Assembly (NCBI GenBank): GCA_963736455.1
Contig: CAVTON010000001.1
Span: 2,418,001 to 2,482,000 of the forward strand
Source of the DNA: DAHUXD01 sp963736455
Lineage (GTDB): Bacteria; Acidobacteriota; Thermoanaerobaculia; UBA5066; Gp7-AA6
Reading direction: 5' to 3'
Length of the DNA stretch: 64,000 nucleotides
Below, piece by piece: positions 19,848-29,486 of this stretch. The position numbers and the translations under genes are program-made. Each line of letters starts with the position of its first letter. The stretch's first letter is position 1. The notes under the pieces are model-generated. The model made no database searches. It saw only the letters and a program-made list of their open reading frames with translations, and was not told where the DNA came from.

Positions 19848-21644
19848 GTGAGCTCCATCTCCCGCCGCGAAGCGATCGGCGCAACCGCGCTCACCGCCGC
19901 CGCCCTGGCGGTCCTCGGCGTCGGGCTTCGCCTCGCGCTCGTCGCGGCATTTCCGACCGAGCCTCTCTCCGACTTTCGCGGCCTCGTCCTCTTCGGGCTG
20001 CGCCTGCGCGACGAGGGCCTGACGGTCCCGGGTTGGCACTGGGTCCAGTTCAGCCCGGGCCTGCCGCTCGTCCTGTCCGGCCTCTTCTGTCTCTTCCCGA
20101 GCGGCGTGTTGGGGACCGCCCGCGAGGCGACGGCCGTCGTCACGGGACTGGCGCCGCTGATGCCCTTTCTGATCTGGCGCGGCGTTGTCGTCTTCCGGTG
20201 GCGTTTGGTCGCCGCATTGTTCCTCGCGATCTGGCCGGGACAGGTGGTGTTTTCCGGCGTCGTCGCACAGGAGAACTGGGCACTGCTGCCGACCGTGGCG
20301 CTGGCGTGCCTGGCGGCGCGCCGTCTTCGCGATCCGGCGCGCGTGGGGTTCCCGATTGCCGCAGGCCTTCTCTACGTCCTCGCCGCCGCGATGCGTCAGG
20401 AGCTGTTTCTGGCGCTGCTCCCGCCGGCCATCGCGGCCGCGGGACTGCCTGGTGAGCGGGGGAGACGAGCGAGGCCTTTGCTACGGTTTTCGGCGGCGGC
20501 CGCGGTGCCGCTGGTCGCGCTGGCCACCCTCCGGGCCGCAGCGACGGGGCGCTTCGCCGTCACGACCGAGCACGGAGGGCTGACCCTTCTCGGCACGCTC
20601 GCTCCCGGTTCGGCCGAGGCCGGCTGGGTCGACCCGATGCTCTACGTCGCGGCGGTCGAGCCGAGGTATCTGACCGATCCGCTGGCCTTGCGGCGGGCGA
20701 CATGGCGTCTGGCCCGACATGAGGCTCTACGCCGCTGGCGATTTCACGCATTTCGCGCCGCGGTTTCCGGGCTTCGGCTCTGGACCGAGAGCGAGGCCCG
20801 AGACTTCCTTTGGAGCAGCCTCGAAGAGCCGGGTGCTCAGCCGCCGGCGCGGGCCGCGGCCGCGGTTGCCGTCGCGCGCGCGGTGAGGCCCTGGCTCCGG
20901 GTCGAGCTGTGTCTGATCTCGGGCTTCTTCGTGGCCTCGGTGCTTCTCGCGCTGCGCCGGCGGGATCCGGCGATGCTCGTCGTCGCCGCGGCGGCGCTTC
21001 TGGGATCCTTCGCCCTGGTCGTCTTCTCGCCACTCGGGCGACTGATGGTTCCCGTGATCGGCCTGGAGCTGATGGTGCTGGCCCTCGCGGCGTCCCGCCT
21101 CGATGCCGAGGGCAGGACCCGGGACAAGGTTTTGTACTCATCGCTCGGACTGGCCTTCGCCGCACTTTTCTTTGCGGCGACGCCGGCTCTCATGCGGCTG
21201 GCGATCCGCAAAGACGAGGCGCCGCCGCGGGTCGAGCGCTTTCCGTTGCTGGTGGCCGGCGGCGGAGGCGTCTACGCCGAGTGCGCTGTGGAGGCCGGGC
21301 GTCTTTCGGTGCTCGCCGGCGACCGAGCCAGATTCGACGCCGCCCCGCCCGCCGGCGCGACCGGCCGCGTCCGCTGCCGGCTTCCCCATCTTTCGCCGGA
21401 GGCCGCGCTCTTCCTGGACCTCGATGCACCCACTCCGGTCCGGGTCGTCGTGGACGGTCGGACAACCGAGGCCCCGGGACTGTCGGCGTCGATCCCGGTC
21501 TGGCGGCGCTTTCCGGTCACGCCGGCCGGGGAGTCGAAACCCCGGGAGATTGCGCTCCAGGGCGAAGACCGCGCGGTCGGCTTCGGATTCGTGAGCCGTG
21601 CCCCGGGAGCTCGCCCGCTGCCGCGCGACCTGACGTTTCCATAG
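19848..21644 (+). CDS. Multi-spanning membrane protein, GT-C-like glycosyltransferase
   Basis: The 598-residue product has about nine to eleven hydrophobic segments in its first 430 residues and a soluble C-terminal region of about 170 residues. The layout, with an acidic motif in the first periplasmic loop (FPTEPLSDFRGL) and a WPGQVVFSGVVAQENW motif in the next loops, resembles GT-C (GT39/PMT/ArnT-like) transferases that use lipid-linked sugars. The C-terminal domain is beta-rich. The GTG start at 19848 follows the small secreted protein by 49 bases. It converges on the pyruvyltransferase fusion gene, suggesting a surface-glycan locus. Confidence 0.6.
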   Translation: MSSISRREAIGATALTAAALAVLGVGLRLALVAAFPTEPLSDFRGLVLFGLRLRDEGLTVPGWHWVQFSPGLPLVLSGLFCLFPSGVLGTAREATAVVTGLAPLMPFLIWRGVVVFRWRLVAALFLAIWPGQVVFSGVVAQENWALLPTVALACLAARRLRDPARVGFPIAAGLLYVLAAAMRQELFLALLPPAIAAAGLPGERGRRARPLLRFSAAAAVPLVALATLRAAATGRFAVTTEHGGLTLLGTLAPGSAEAGWVDPMLYVAAVEPRYLTDPLALRRATWRLARHEALRRWRFHAFRAAVSGLRLWTESEARDFLWSSLEEPGAQPPARAAAAVAVARAVRPWLRVELCLISGFFVASVLLALRRRDPAMLVVAAAALLGSFALVVFSPLGRLMVPVIGLELMVLALAASRLDAEGRTRDKVLYSSLGLAFAALFFAATPALMRLAIRKDEAPPRVERFPLLVAGGGGVYAECAVEAGRLSVLAGDRARFDAAPPAGATGRVRCRLPHLSPEAALFLDLDAPTPVRVVVDGRTTEAPGLSASIPVWRRFPVTPAGESKPREIALQGEDRAVGFGFVSRAPGARPLPRDLTFP

Positions 21645-21654
21645 AAGACTCCTC

Positions 21655-24600
21655 TCAGCGCCCGTCCAGGGCGCGAAGCGCGGTCATGACCCGCGCGGAC
21701 CAGGAGTTTTCCCTCGCGATCGCGCGCAGGTGCGCCCGAAAGTCCGGGTCGCGGCCCTGCTCGCGCGCCTCGTCGAGCGCGCGCGAGAACTCCTCGGGGG
21801 TCGCGGCGATCCGGACCTCGGGATGCGCCCGGCATTCCGACATCGGTGTCGTCACGACGGCCCGGGCACCCGCGAAGTATTCGTAGAGCTTCAAGGGCGA
21901 GGTCGCCTGGGTGATCGCGTTGATGCGGAAGGGAATCGTCGCGACGTCGAAGAGCGAGAGGTAGCCGGGCAGGCGGACGTAGTCGCGCGGCCCGATCCAG
22001 CGGACGTTCCTGCGCTCGAGCAGCGGCTGTCCCGGAAGGCTCTTGTCGTACTGCGGTCCGATCAGGACGAAGCGCCAGTCGGGCTTCGACGCCGCGACCT
22101 CTTCGAGGAGCGGGTAGTCGAACCACTCCGCGAGCGCGCCGTAGTAGCCCGCCACGGGCGCTCCCGGCGAGAGAAAGGAAAGCAGGTCCGGATCGCGCGG
22201 CGGGGCGGCGGGAGCGGCGAACCGCTCGTACTCGACGCCGTTCGGCAGGTAGATCGCGTCCGGGCGCGCGGCGAGGGCCTCGGCGTGGAGCCGCCGGGCG
22301 ACGGTCGCGACGAGCGTCGCCTCCCGGAGCGCCCTCTCGTGGTTGCGGTCGAGGAGGGCGCGGTCCTGCGGGAAGACCGAGAGGTCGTCGATCCAGTCGT
22401 AGACCGTGCGCACGGGCTGCGGGTAGGCGGCGGCGAGGTGAAAGTTGTAGGGGAAGCTCCAGAGAAGAGGCGACGGGATCTCGTGGAGCAGCTCCGGGCC
22501 GCCGCTGAAGAGGAAGAGGTTCGGCTCGATCTCGCGGAACCCGTCGACCCGGTCGGCGGCGTTGCTGCTGTCGAAGATCGCGACGTATCCGAGGCGCGCG
22601 AAGACCCGCGCGAGATGGTGCGGCCGCTGAAAGAGATGAATGCCCCAGCCGACCGACGGCAGGAAGACGACCGCGCCCTTCGAGGATCGCACGCGTTCCC
22701 GCACGTGCGACAGCTGCGCGCGATGCTCCTCGAGAGTCGCGAACCGCCGGGCGCTCCGGGCCGGCGAGGACGAGGCGGCGGGAGCCGCGCTCCACTTCTC
22801 CTCGTATCGCCGCCGGTTCTCGGCATACAGGGCGAGGTATTCGTCGCGGCCCATCCGCCGGAAGGAGGCCATCTGCCAGTGGTGCACGAAGGCATCGCGC
22901 GCGCAGCGGATCGCATAGCCCTTCTCGCGCACGCGGCGGTTGTAGTCGTCGTCCTCGAAGAGACCGAGCCCGAAGCGCTCGTCGAGCGGCCCGACCTCGT
23001 CGTACACGCGGCGGGGCAGCGCGGCGCAGAAGAGAGCGAGCATGGGAATCTCGAAACTCTGCCGATCGTGCGTCCTCGCGTACTCCAGGGCCCAGGCGGG
23101 AGCGTCGTCCACGCTCGCATAGGAAACGTCCACCTTCGCGGCGTTGGCGATGGCGTTGGTCACCGGGCCGACGAGGCCGAGCTTCGGGTCGTTCGAGAGA
23201 TGCCGCAGAAGCGCCGTCGCCCAGCCGCGCGTGACGACGGTGTCGTTGTTGAGGATGACGAAATAGTCGCCCGTGGCGGCGGCGAGTCCCGCGTTGCAGG
23301 CGGCGGCGAACCCCCGATTGTCGGGATGAAAGATCGGGCGGATGCGCGGGTCGCGGCGCGCCAGCTCCTCCAGGAGCTCGCGGGTCCCGTCGGTCGAGCC
23401 GTTGTCCACGACGACGATCTCGAAATTCGGCCACTCGGTGCGGGCGACCAGGCTCTCGAGGCAGAGGCTGTTGAAGTCGAGACCGTTCCAGGTCACGACG
23501 ATGACCGAGAGCTTCGCGAAGGCTTCCGCGATCAGGTCCGACGCCCCGAGCGTTTCGGCGGCGGCCCAACCGCGCTCGTGGGACAGACGCGCGGCCAGCG
23601 CCTTCCAGTCCCGGTCCGCCGAGACGGCGAGAGTGGCTCCGAGCGAAAGGTCCCGGCGCAGCAAGTCGAGCGCCTCGAAGGTCTCCGGCGCGCCGGCACG
23701 CGGGGTCGAGAGGGACACCTCGAAGAATCCCGGAGAGGCCTCGTGCGTTTCGTACGGCGCTCCGCCGCTGCGCAGCTTCGGCGCGACGGCGAAGACGCGG
23801 TGGCCCTTCGAGGAAAGCTCCTTCGCGCGCGCCGCATGGGCGGGGCCGGAGGGCAGCAGGACGATCTCGCAGCGGTTCTCCGGCCTCGGCGAAACGGCGG
23901 CCGCGGCCGCGAGCGCGGGATCGGGCCCGACCCAATCCGACGGCGTCTTTCCCAGCATGGACGCGGCCCTCTTGCGGGCGGGCCGCGTCAAACGCGCGGC
24001 GGCACGCCGCGCCCGCCAGTAGAGATTCACCGTCTTCCACAGGCGCGAGGTCTGGATCCGATAGAGCTCCTCCCGGGCCTCGACGCGCTGGTTCTCGAGC
24101 AGCCGCGCCTCCTGCCGGTGCGACTCCGCGGCCGCCTCGAACCGCGCGGCGAGCTCCGCGTTCGAGCCCCTCAGGTTCGCCTCGATGCTCTCGGCCGCGC
24201 TCAAACGGGCCTCGAGCTCGCCCATTTGAAGGTCGTTGGCCCGTCGGTCCGCCCGCAGCGTCTCGACCTCGGCCGAGAGCTCGTGCGTGCGCTGCAGGTT
24301 CGCGGACAGCGCCTGCTCGAAGAGAGCGAGCATCCCGGGCGCCGGCGCCGCGGCCTGCGGCGGGTGTTCGATCAACCGCGCGAGGGCGTCGAGGTCCTCG
24401 GCCGCGCGCCAGCGTTCCTCGTTCACCGCGGCCCTCCAGACGCTCTGCCGGCCGTGCTCGCCGTGCGCGCGCGCGAGGCGGGCGCCGAGGCTCTCGGCCG
24501 AGAGGCCCACGAGCGGCTCGAGAAAATCCGAGAGCCCCGTCTTCGACAGCAGGGCGCCGACCTTCGGGTCATAGCCGATCGCGACGGTCGGCACGCCTCC

Positions 24601-25512
24601 GGCGAGCGCGAAGATCGCGGCGTGCAGGCGCATGGCGAGGACGAGATCGCAGCCCGCCAGAAACGAGGCCGTGTCCTGTGGCGCGAGCAGTCCCGAGAGA
24701 ATCGCGGCCCGGTCGGCATGCGCGAGCCGGCGGCGCACGCGCGAGGCCAGGGCGAAGTCGTCGTCCTCGGTCCAGGGACTCTTCTCGAAAGGAACGAAGA
24801 GCAGCGTCCCGCCGGTCCGCTCGACGAGCGCGTCGAGAGCGGCGGCGACGGCCTCCTCCCAGGCCCCCGGCTCGACGCCCCGCCCCCAGGGCCGCAGCGC
24901 CACGCCGACGATCGGCGAGCGGGGCTCGAGCCCCATGCCGATGAGGACGTCTTCGGGCCGGATGCGCTCGGTCGACAGGAGAAAGGCGGGGTCCGCCGAG
25001 ACGGAGACCGCATCGACCGGCACGCCGATCTCGGAGAGCAGGGCGCGCGATTCCTCGTCGCGCACCGACACGCGGGCCGCCCCTCCCGCCACCGCACGCA
25101 CGATGCGCCGCGACTCTTCGGAGTCGAGCGGTCCGAATCCGAGGCCGTGCAGGCAGTAGGGCTTCCTCGCGGCCGCCGCGAGGATCGCGGGTCCCGCGTA
25201 GTACGTGATCCCGCCGTGGCGCGGAGTCAGCAGCGTGCCCGGATCGACGCCGGCGTAGTCCTGGAAGAGTCCGCCGCCGCCGATGACGACGAGGTCGCTT
25301 TGCCGGACCGCCTCGGCGATCGAGAGGGGATCCCGCCAGAAGACGGCCTCGACGCCGTGCCGCTGGCGCGTCGACCCGACGTCGCCCGAAACCACGACGA
25401 TGCGCGTCGAGGGTTCCCGCTCGGCCAGGCCGGTCCGGAGCGCGGCCAGGATCGCTTCGTCGCCGGTATTGCCGAAGCCGTAGTAACCGGCGAAGAGAAC
25501 CGTCCGCTCCAT
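21655..25512 (-). CDS. CsaB-like pyruvyltransferase/coiled coil/GT2/GT4 fusion
   Basis: This 1285-residue protein joins parts usually encoded separately. Residues 1-385 are a CsaB-type polysaccharide pyruvyltransferase: GYYGFGNTGDEAIL, IGGGGLFQDY and MRLHAAIFALAGGVPTVAIGYDPK. About 395-500 is a heptad-rich coiled coil. About 670-930 is a family 2 glycosyltransferase (LSVIVVTWNGLDFNS, VVVDNGSTDGT, FVILNNDTVV). About 945-1285 is a family 4-like glycosyltransferase with a GYYGALAEWFDYPLL segment and a late SPLKLYEYFAGARAVV motif. CsaB adds pyruvate ketals to wall polymers that SLH domains bind. No signal peptide or membrane span is seen. It would act on cytoplasmic, lipid-linked glycan precursors. 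Confidence 0.88.
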   Translation of the reverse strand: MERTVLFAGYYGFGNTGDEAILAALRTGLAEREPSTRIVVVSGDVGSTRQRHGVEAVFWRDPLSIAEAVRQSDLVVIGGGGLFQDYAGVDPGTLLTPRHGGITYYAGPAILAAAARKPYCLHGLGFGPLDSEESRRIVRAVAGGAARVSVRDEESRALLSEIGVPVDAVSVSADPAFLLSTERIRPEDVLIGMGLEPRSPIVGVALRPWGRGVEPGAWEEAVAAALDALVERTGGTLLFVPFEKSPWTEDDDFALASRVRRRLAHADRAAILSGLLAPQDTASFLAGCDLVLAMRLHAAIFALAGGVPTVAIGYDPKVGALLSKTGLSDFLEPLVGLSAESLGARLARAHGEHGRQSVWRAAVNEERWRAAEDLDALARLIEHPPQAAAPAPGMLALFEQALSANLQRTHELSAEVETLRADRRANDLQMGELEARLSAAESIEANLRGSNAELAARFEAAAESHRQEARLLENQRVEAREELYRIQTSRLWKTVNLYWRARRAAARLTRPARKRAASMLGKTPSDWVGPDPALAAAAAVSPRPENRCEIVLLPSGPAHAARAKELSSKGHRVFAVAPKLRSGGAPYETHEASPGFFEVSLSTPRAGAPETFEALDLLRRDLSLGATLAVSADRDWKALAARLSHERGWAAAETLGASDLIAEAFAKLSVIVVTWNGLDFNSLCLESLVARTEWPNFEIVVVDNGSTDGTRELLEELARRDPRIRPIFHPDNRGFAAACNAGLAAATGDYFVILNNDTVVTRGWATALLRHLSNDPKLGLVGPVTNAIANAAKVDVSYASVDDAPAWALEYARTHDRQSFEIPMLALFCAALPRRVYDEVGPLDERFGLGLFEDDDYNRRVREKGYAIRCARDAFVHHWQMASFRRMGRDEYLALYAENRRRYEEKWSAAPAASSSPARSARRFATLEEHRAQLSHVRERVRSSKGAVVFLPSVGWGIHLFQRPHHLARVFARLGYVAIFDSSNAADRVDGFREIEPNLFLFSGGPELLHEIPSPLLWSFPYNFHLAAAYPQPVRTVYDWIDDLSVFPQDRALLDRNHERALREATLVATVARRLHAEALAARPDAIYLPNGVEYERFAAPAAPPRDPDLLSFLSPGAPVAGYYGALAEWFDYPLLEEVAASKPDWRFVLIGPQYDKSLPGQPLLERRNVRWIGPRDYVRLPGYLSLFDVATIPFRINAITQATSPLKLYEYFAGARAVVTTPMSECRAHPEVRIAATPEEFSRALDEAREQGRDPDFRAHLRAIARENSWSARVMTALRALDGR

Positions 25513-25582
25513 CGCGGGGCAGTCTCTCTCAGGCCGCTCCCGGGGACAACCGGCAGCGCCGCGCGGTTATGCTTCCGAGGCC

Positions 25583-27034
25583 ATGAACGCGGGGACCTCG
25601 AACCTCCCGGCGGTGCTCGCGCGGCGATCGGCGGCGGCTCTCCCGCTCCTTCTCGCCCTCGCGGTCGCGGGCGCGTGCCGGAAGGATCCTTCCGACGCCT
25701 GGCGCGGGATGAACGTCATCTGGATCTCGTTCGATTCGGTGCGCGCGGACCACTGCTCCTTCGACGGGTACGCCCGAGCGACGACGCCGAACCTGGACGG
25801 AGTGGCCGCCCGCGGCGTCCGATTCGACCGGGTCGTGGCCCAGGCGCCCTACACGCTGCCGTCCTACGCCTCGATGCTGACTTCGCGGTACGTCGCGGAG
25901 CTCGCCGTCCGGGAAGAGCGCGACGAGAAGGACGCCTCGAAGGTGCTCACCACCGCGCCGAGTCCCTCCCCGTCGGACCGGCTTCTCTCGGAGGTCCTGC
26001 ACGAGGCGGGCTACCGCACGGCGGCATTCGTCCAGAGCTGGGTCTCGCAACCCTTCGGATTCGACCAGGGCTGGGACCTCTTCCGCCATGCCCAGGAGTC
26101 TCTCTCGCAGAAGATGCCCCACGTTCTCGACTGGATCGAGAAGAACCGGGGCGGACCGTTCTTCGTGTTTCTCTACTCGACCGATCCGCACTACCCGTTC
26201 CTGCGGGCCCACGCTCCGGAGCACCTCTACGGGACCTATGCGAGCTCGTTCGACTTCACGCTGGATACGATCGAGGCCGTCCGCGCGGGCACGCTCCATC
26301 CGTCGCCCGACGACATCGCGCATGCGATGGCCATGTACGACGAGGGCATCCACTGGGCCGATGCGGATCTCGCGCCGCTCTTCGAATACCTCGAGCGCTC
26401 CGGTTTGTCGAAGAAGACGATCATCGTTTTCAACGCCGACCACGGCGAGGAATTCGACGAGCACGGCGTCATCAGCCACGGCCAGACCTATTACGACGGC
26501 GTCGTGCGCGTCCCGCTCGTGATCGCCGCGCCGGGGATGGCCCGGCCGGGGCGCGCTGCCGCGCCCCTCGTCCAGAACCTCGACATCGCGCCCACTCTCG
26601 CCGACATGGTGGGCGTCGAGCGGCCGAAAGCCTGGAGCGGGCACAGCCTCAAAGCGGAGCTCTCGGGCGACGCCGGGCCCGCGGAGCCGCCCCGGCCCGC
26701 GTACTGCGAGGGCGCCTGGACGTTCTGGATCGGGAGCGTGATGGAGGAGAACCGCAAGTTCATCCTCGTCACGCCCCAGGATCGGATGCTCTTCGATCTC
26801 TCGAAGGACCCGGGTGAGTCGTCGAATCTCGCCGCGGGCGAGCCCGACCGCGTGCGGACGCTCTACCACGCCCTCATGAAACATCTCGGCGGGCCCGGCC
26901 AGTGGCTCGCGACGCCTGGTGCGGGTCAGCCGCCGTCGTACGAGACGTGGATGAAGCAGGTCATGGGCCACTACGGCCTCGGCGATCAGAGCGAGGTCGT
27001 CAAGGAGCTGCGCTCGCTCGGGTACCTCCACTAG
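25583..27034 (+). CDS. Sulfatase-fold lipoprotein without formylglycine cysteine
   Basis: The 483-residue product has a lipoprotein-like signal ending near ALAVAGACRK and a complete sulfatase/alkaline-phosphatase superfamily fold. Metal ligands appear in WISFDSVRADHCSFDGYARAT and NADHGEEFDEHGVISHG. The catalytic loop reads PYTLPSYASMLT, with threonine where formylglycine sulfatases have cysteine, and no arginine after CxPS. This suggests phosphoethanolamine-transferase-like or other Thr/Ser chemistry. Two related lipoproteins lie at 45934 and 57979. It diverges from the fusion gene with about 70 bases between. Confidence 0.8.
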   Translation: MNAGTSNLPAVLARRSAAALPLLLALAVAGACRKDPSDAWRGMNVIWISFDSVRADHCSFDGYARATTPNLDGVAARGVRFDRVVAQAPYTLPSYASMLTSRYVAELAVREERDEKDASKVLTTAPSPSPSDRLLSEVLHEAGYRTAAFVQSWVSQPFGFDQGWDLFRHAQESLSQKMPHVLDWIEKNRGGPFFVFLYSTDPHYPFLRAHAPEHLYGTYASSFDFTLDTIEAVRAGTLHPSPDDIAHAMAMYDEGIHWADADLAPLFEYLERSGLSKKTIIVFNADHGEEFDEHGVISHGQTYYDGVVRVPLVIAAPGMARPGRAAAPLVQNLDIAPTLADMVGVERPKAWSGHSLKAELSGDAGPAEPPRPAYCEGAWTFWIGSVMEENRKFILVTPQDRMLFDLSKDPGESSNLAAGEPDRVRTLYHALMKHLGGPGQWLATPGAGQPPSYETWMKQVMGHYGLGDQSEVVKELRSLGYLH

Positions 27035-27085
27035 CACCGTCGCCGCCGCTTCCGTCGCCGTCGCTGCGTTCGGGGCCTGCGCCGC

Positions 27086-27229
27086 TGCGGCGCGGAGCGC
27101 CGCGCCGCGCACCGCCGGGCGGCTCGCGCAAAGGCGCTCGACCGCCCGGCTGGCCCCTCACTGCGCTCCGGCTCCCGCGGCGTGAGCCTCCACCCTCGCG
27201 CCGCTCGGGTGACTTCTCACGCCGCGAGC
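27086..27229. repeat. Structured intergenic repeat, copy 2
   Basis: This is the second copy of the element at 16649. The middle hairpin reads GCCGGGCGG/CCGCCCGGC (27114-27122 with 27142-27150), a compensatory change from GGCCGGCGG/CCGCCGGCC. The third hairpin, CGCGGCGTGAG/CTCACGCCGCG (27176-27186 with 27216-27226), encloses an ACCC/GGGT stem. The first hairpin is longer with a bulge. A further CCCTCTCCCGGCGCGAGAGGG hairpin follows at about 27267-27287. The convergent gap 27035-27356 contains no gene. Confidence 0.85.
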
Positions 27230-27356
27230 GTTTGGAAGATCGCGTTTTGTCGAGCCGTCTTACCCCCTCTCCCGGCGCGAGAGGGCTGGGGTGAGGGCCC
27301 CTCTCAATCGAGCGTAGAAGTTGCTTTTCGAGGCACGGTCGCCCTCGCTCCAACCC

Positions 27357-28769
27357 TCACGCCGGCCGCGGCAGAGTGACGCGGAAGACGGCGCCGCCGC
27401 CCTCGTGCTCGCGGACCTCGACCGAGCCGCCGTGGGCGGTCACGACCTGGTCCACGATCGCGAGCCCCAGCCCCGAGCCCTGCGGGTTTTTCGCGCGGGT
27501 CTGGTCGAGGCGGACGAACCGCTCGAAGATGCGGTGGCGGTCCTCCCGGGCGACGCCGGGGCCGCGGTCCGCGACGTCCACGTAGACCTGGCCATCCTCT
27601 CCGGCGACGCGCACCTCGACCATCGTGTCGGGGCTCGTGTAGATCACGGCGTTCGACACGAGATTCGAGATCAGGCGCAGCAATCCGGCCCGCTCTCCCG
27701 GAAGACGCGTGTCGCCGCTCCTCGAGAGCGCGCACACGACGCGGCGCCTCGAGCCGAGGGCCGCGGCGGTCGCGACCGCTTCCTCGGCGATGTCGGCCAG
27801 ATCCAGATCCTCGATCCGGCGCGTCGGCGCGGCGTCGCCTCTCGCGAGGAGCAGGAGCCCGTCCACCTCGCGCGCCAGTCCCTTGGAGGCGTCGGCGATG
27901 GTCTGGAGCGACCGGCGGCGCTCTTCGTCGGTCGCCTCCGGCCGCAGCGCGTCCTGAGCCTCGCCGACGAGCACCGCCGTCGGCGTCTTGAGCTCGTGCG
28001 CGGCGTCGGCCACGAGGCGGCGCTGCGCCCGGAACGCCTTCTCGAGGCGGTCGAAGAGGGAATTGATGACGGCGGCGAGCCGGCGAAACTCCACTCCTCC
28101 CGACGAAGTCCGCACGCGCCGCGACAGGTCCTCGGCTTCGGCCTGCTCGGCCAGACGGGTCACCTCCTCGACGGGCCGCAGGGCGCGGCGCACGGCGGCG
28201 GCGAGGATCACGGCCGTGCCGAGAAAGCCGAGGATGACCATCCCCGCCAGCGCCTTGTCCACACGGTCGAGCGAGCGCAGCGTCGGACCGATCCATCGGA
28301 AGAGAACGAGCGTCGATCCCTTCGCCTTGCCCTGGAGGTGCGTGACGAGGAAGCGGCAGGTGCGCTTCTGTCCGCTGTACGGTTCGATCGCCGTGTACGG
28401 AACCTCGGGCCGGTCGCGGTACGGATCGAGCACGACCTGCTCGTGCGCGCGCAGGAGGTCGCCGGTCAGCGCCACGGGCACGTCGCCGTTGAAGAGGATC
28501 GCCGAATGATTGGCGAGCCGGAACTCGAACATGTTGGCTTCGAGGCCCGCCTTGAGGACCTGCTTTTCTTCTTCCGACAGCCCGACGAGCTCGTAGTCCG
28601 ACCCGACCGCGACAGCGAGGGTATCGAGCTCGCCGTCGATCTCGTCGAAGGCGAGCTGGCGGATGAGGATTCGCGTTCCGAGGGCGAGAGCCGTGAGGAA
28701 CAGTGCGGCGACGAGCGCCCCGGCCAGCGGGATGCGGGTTCGTGCCCGGTCGAGCGAGAGCCAGCTCAT
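27357..28769 (-). CDS. Sensor histidine kinase
   Basis: The 470-residue protein has an N-terminal membrane segment (about 15-33), a periplasmic sensor domain (about 35-175), a second membrane segment (about 178-200), a HAMP linker, and a kinase core. The HisKA helix carries HELKTP with the phosphoacceptor histidine (about 257); the ATPase domain shows NLVSNAVIYTSP (N box), DRGPGV (G1) and GSGLGLAIV (G2). The periplasmic domain is not recognisable by motif. Its start overlaps the stop of the response regulator gene (ATGA), so both are cotranslated. It resembles the EnvZ/CusS-type architecture. Confidence 0.92.
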   Translation of the reverse strand: MSWLSLDRARTRIPLAGALVAALFLTALALGTRILIRQLAFDEIDGELDTLAVAVGSDYELVGLSEEEKQVLKAGLEANMFEFRLANHSAILFNGDVPVALTGDLLRAHEQVVLDPYRDRPEVPYTAIEPYSGQKRTCRFLVTHLQGKAKGSTLVLFRWIGPTLRSLDRVDKALAGMVILGFLGTAVILAAAVRRALRPVEEVTRLAEQAEAEDLSRRVRTSSGGVEFRRLAAVINSLFDRLEKAFRAQRRLVADAAHELKTPTAVLVGEAQDALRPEATDEERRRSLQTIADASKGLAREVDGLLLLARGDAAPTRRIEDLDLADIAEEAVATAAALGSRRRVVCALSRSGDTRLPGERAGLLRLISNLVSNAVIYTSPDTMVEVRVAGEDGQVYVDVADRGPGVAREDRHRIFERFVRLDQTRAKNPQGSGLGLAIVDQVVTAHGGSVEVREHEGGGAVFRVTLPRPA

Positions 28770-29431
28770 CGCAGCCGATAGCCCATGCCTCGGACCGTCT
28801 CGATGCGCGAGGGCTGCTTCGGCCGGTCGAGCTTGCGGCGGAGACGCCCGACGAGGACGTCGATCGTGTTCGACATGGGTTCCTCGCGCTCGCCCCAGGC
28901 CTGCTCGAGGATCTGCTCGCGGGACACGACCGCTCCCGGAGCGCGCATGAGGAGCTCGAGGATCGTGAACTCCCGCGACGTCAGCTCGAGCAGCTCGGTT
29001 CCGCGCCAGGCCGCGCGGCGCCCCGGGTCGAGCCTCAGCTCGCCCGCGACGAGCTCGCGGGGCGCCCGCGTCTCGTTGCGCCGCAGCAGGGCGCGTGCGC
29101 GCGCGCCGAGGACGTCGAGATCGAACGGCTTGCCGAGGTAGTCGTCGGCTCCCTCGGAGAGGCCCTCGATCTCGTCCTCGGCCTGGTCCATGGCGGTCAG
29201 CATGAGGATCGAGTGCCGGAAGCCGCGTGCGCGGGCCCGGCGGCAGACGTCGAGGCCGTCCCCGTCGGGCAGGCGCCGGTCGAGCACGAGCAGGTCGTAG
29301 TCGTGGAGCTCGAGCAGCTCCTCGGCATCGGCGATGCGCGGAGCCTCGTCGCAGGCGAGGCCGCCGCGGCTGAGCGCGCGCACCACGAGCGACCTCAGCC
29401 GGTCGTCGTCCTCGAGGACCAGGGCCCGCAT
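28766..29431 (-). CDS. OmpR-family response regulator
   Basis: The 221-residue protein has a receiver domain with acidic pocket LEDDD (about 7-10), phosphoacceptor Asp51 in VLDRRLPDGDG and Lys near 101 in GKPFD. A C-terminal winged helix follows (ELTSREFTILELLMRAPG, NTIDVLVGRLRRKLD, ETVRGMGYRLR). It is the first gene of the two-gene unit with the kinase. The protein is complete, unlike the broken regulator at 60089. The regulon is unknown; no target site could be assigned. Confidence 0.95.
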   Translation of the reverse strand: MRALVLEDDDRLRSLVVRALSRGGLACDEAPRIADAEELLELHDYDLLVLDRRLPDGDGLDVCRRARARGFRHSILMLTAMDQAEDEIEGLSEGADDYLGKPFDLDVLGARARALLRRNETRAPRELVAGELRLDPGRRAAWRGTELLELTSREFTILELLMRAPGAVVSREQILEQAWGEREEPMSNTIDVLVGRLRRKLDRPKQPSRIETVRGMGYRLR

Positions 29432-29486
29432 TGCGCGGGCTAATCTACATCGGCGCTCCGAACCGCGAGCGGCGCGTCCGCCGCGG

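Noticed and set aside
21730..26817. Antisense open frame of about 1700 codons over the fusion and sulfatase genes
   Set aside because: Composition-driven shadow of the real genes; Arg/Gly/Glu-rich with no motif, and the opposing strand has clear domains.
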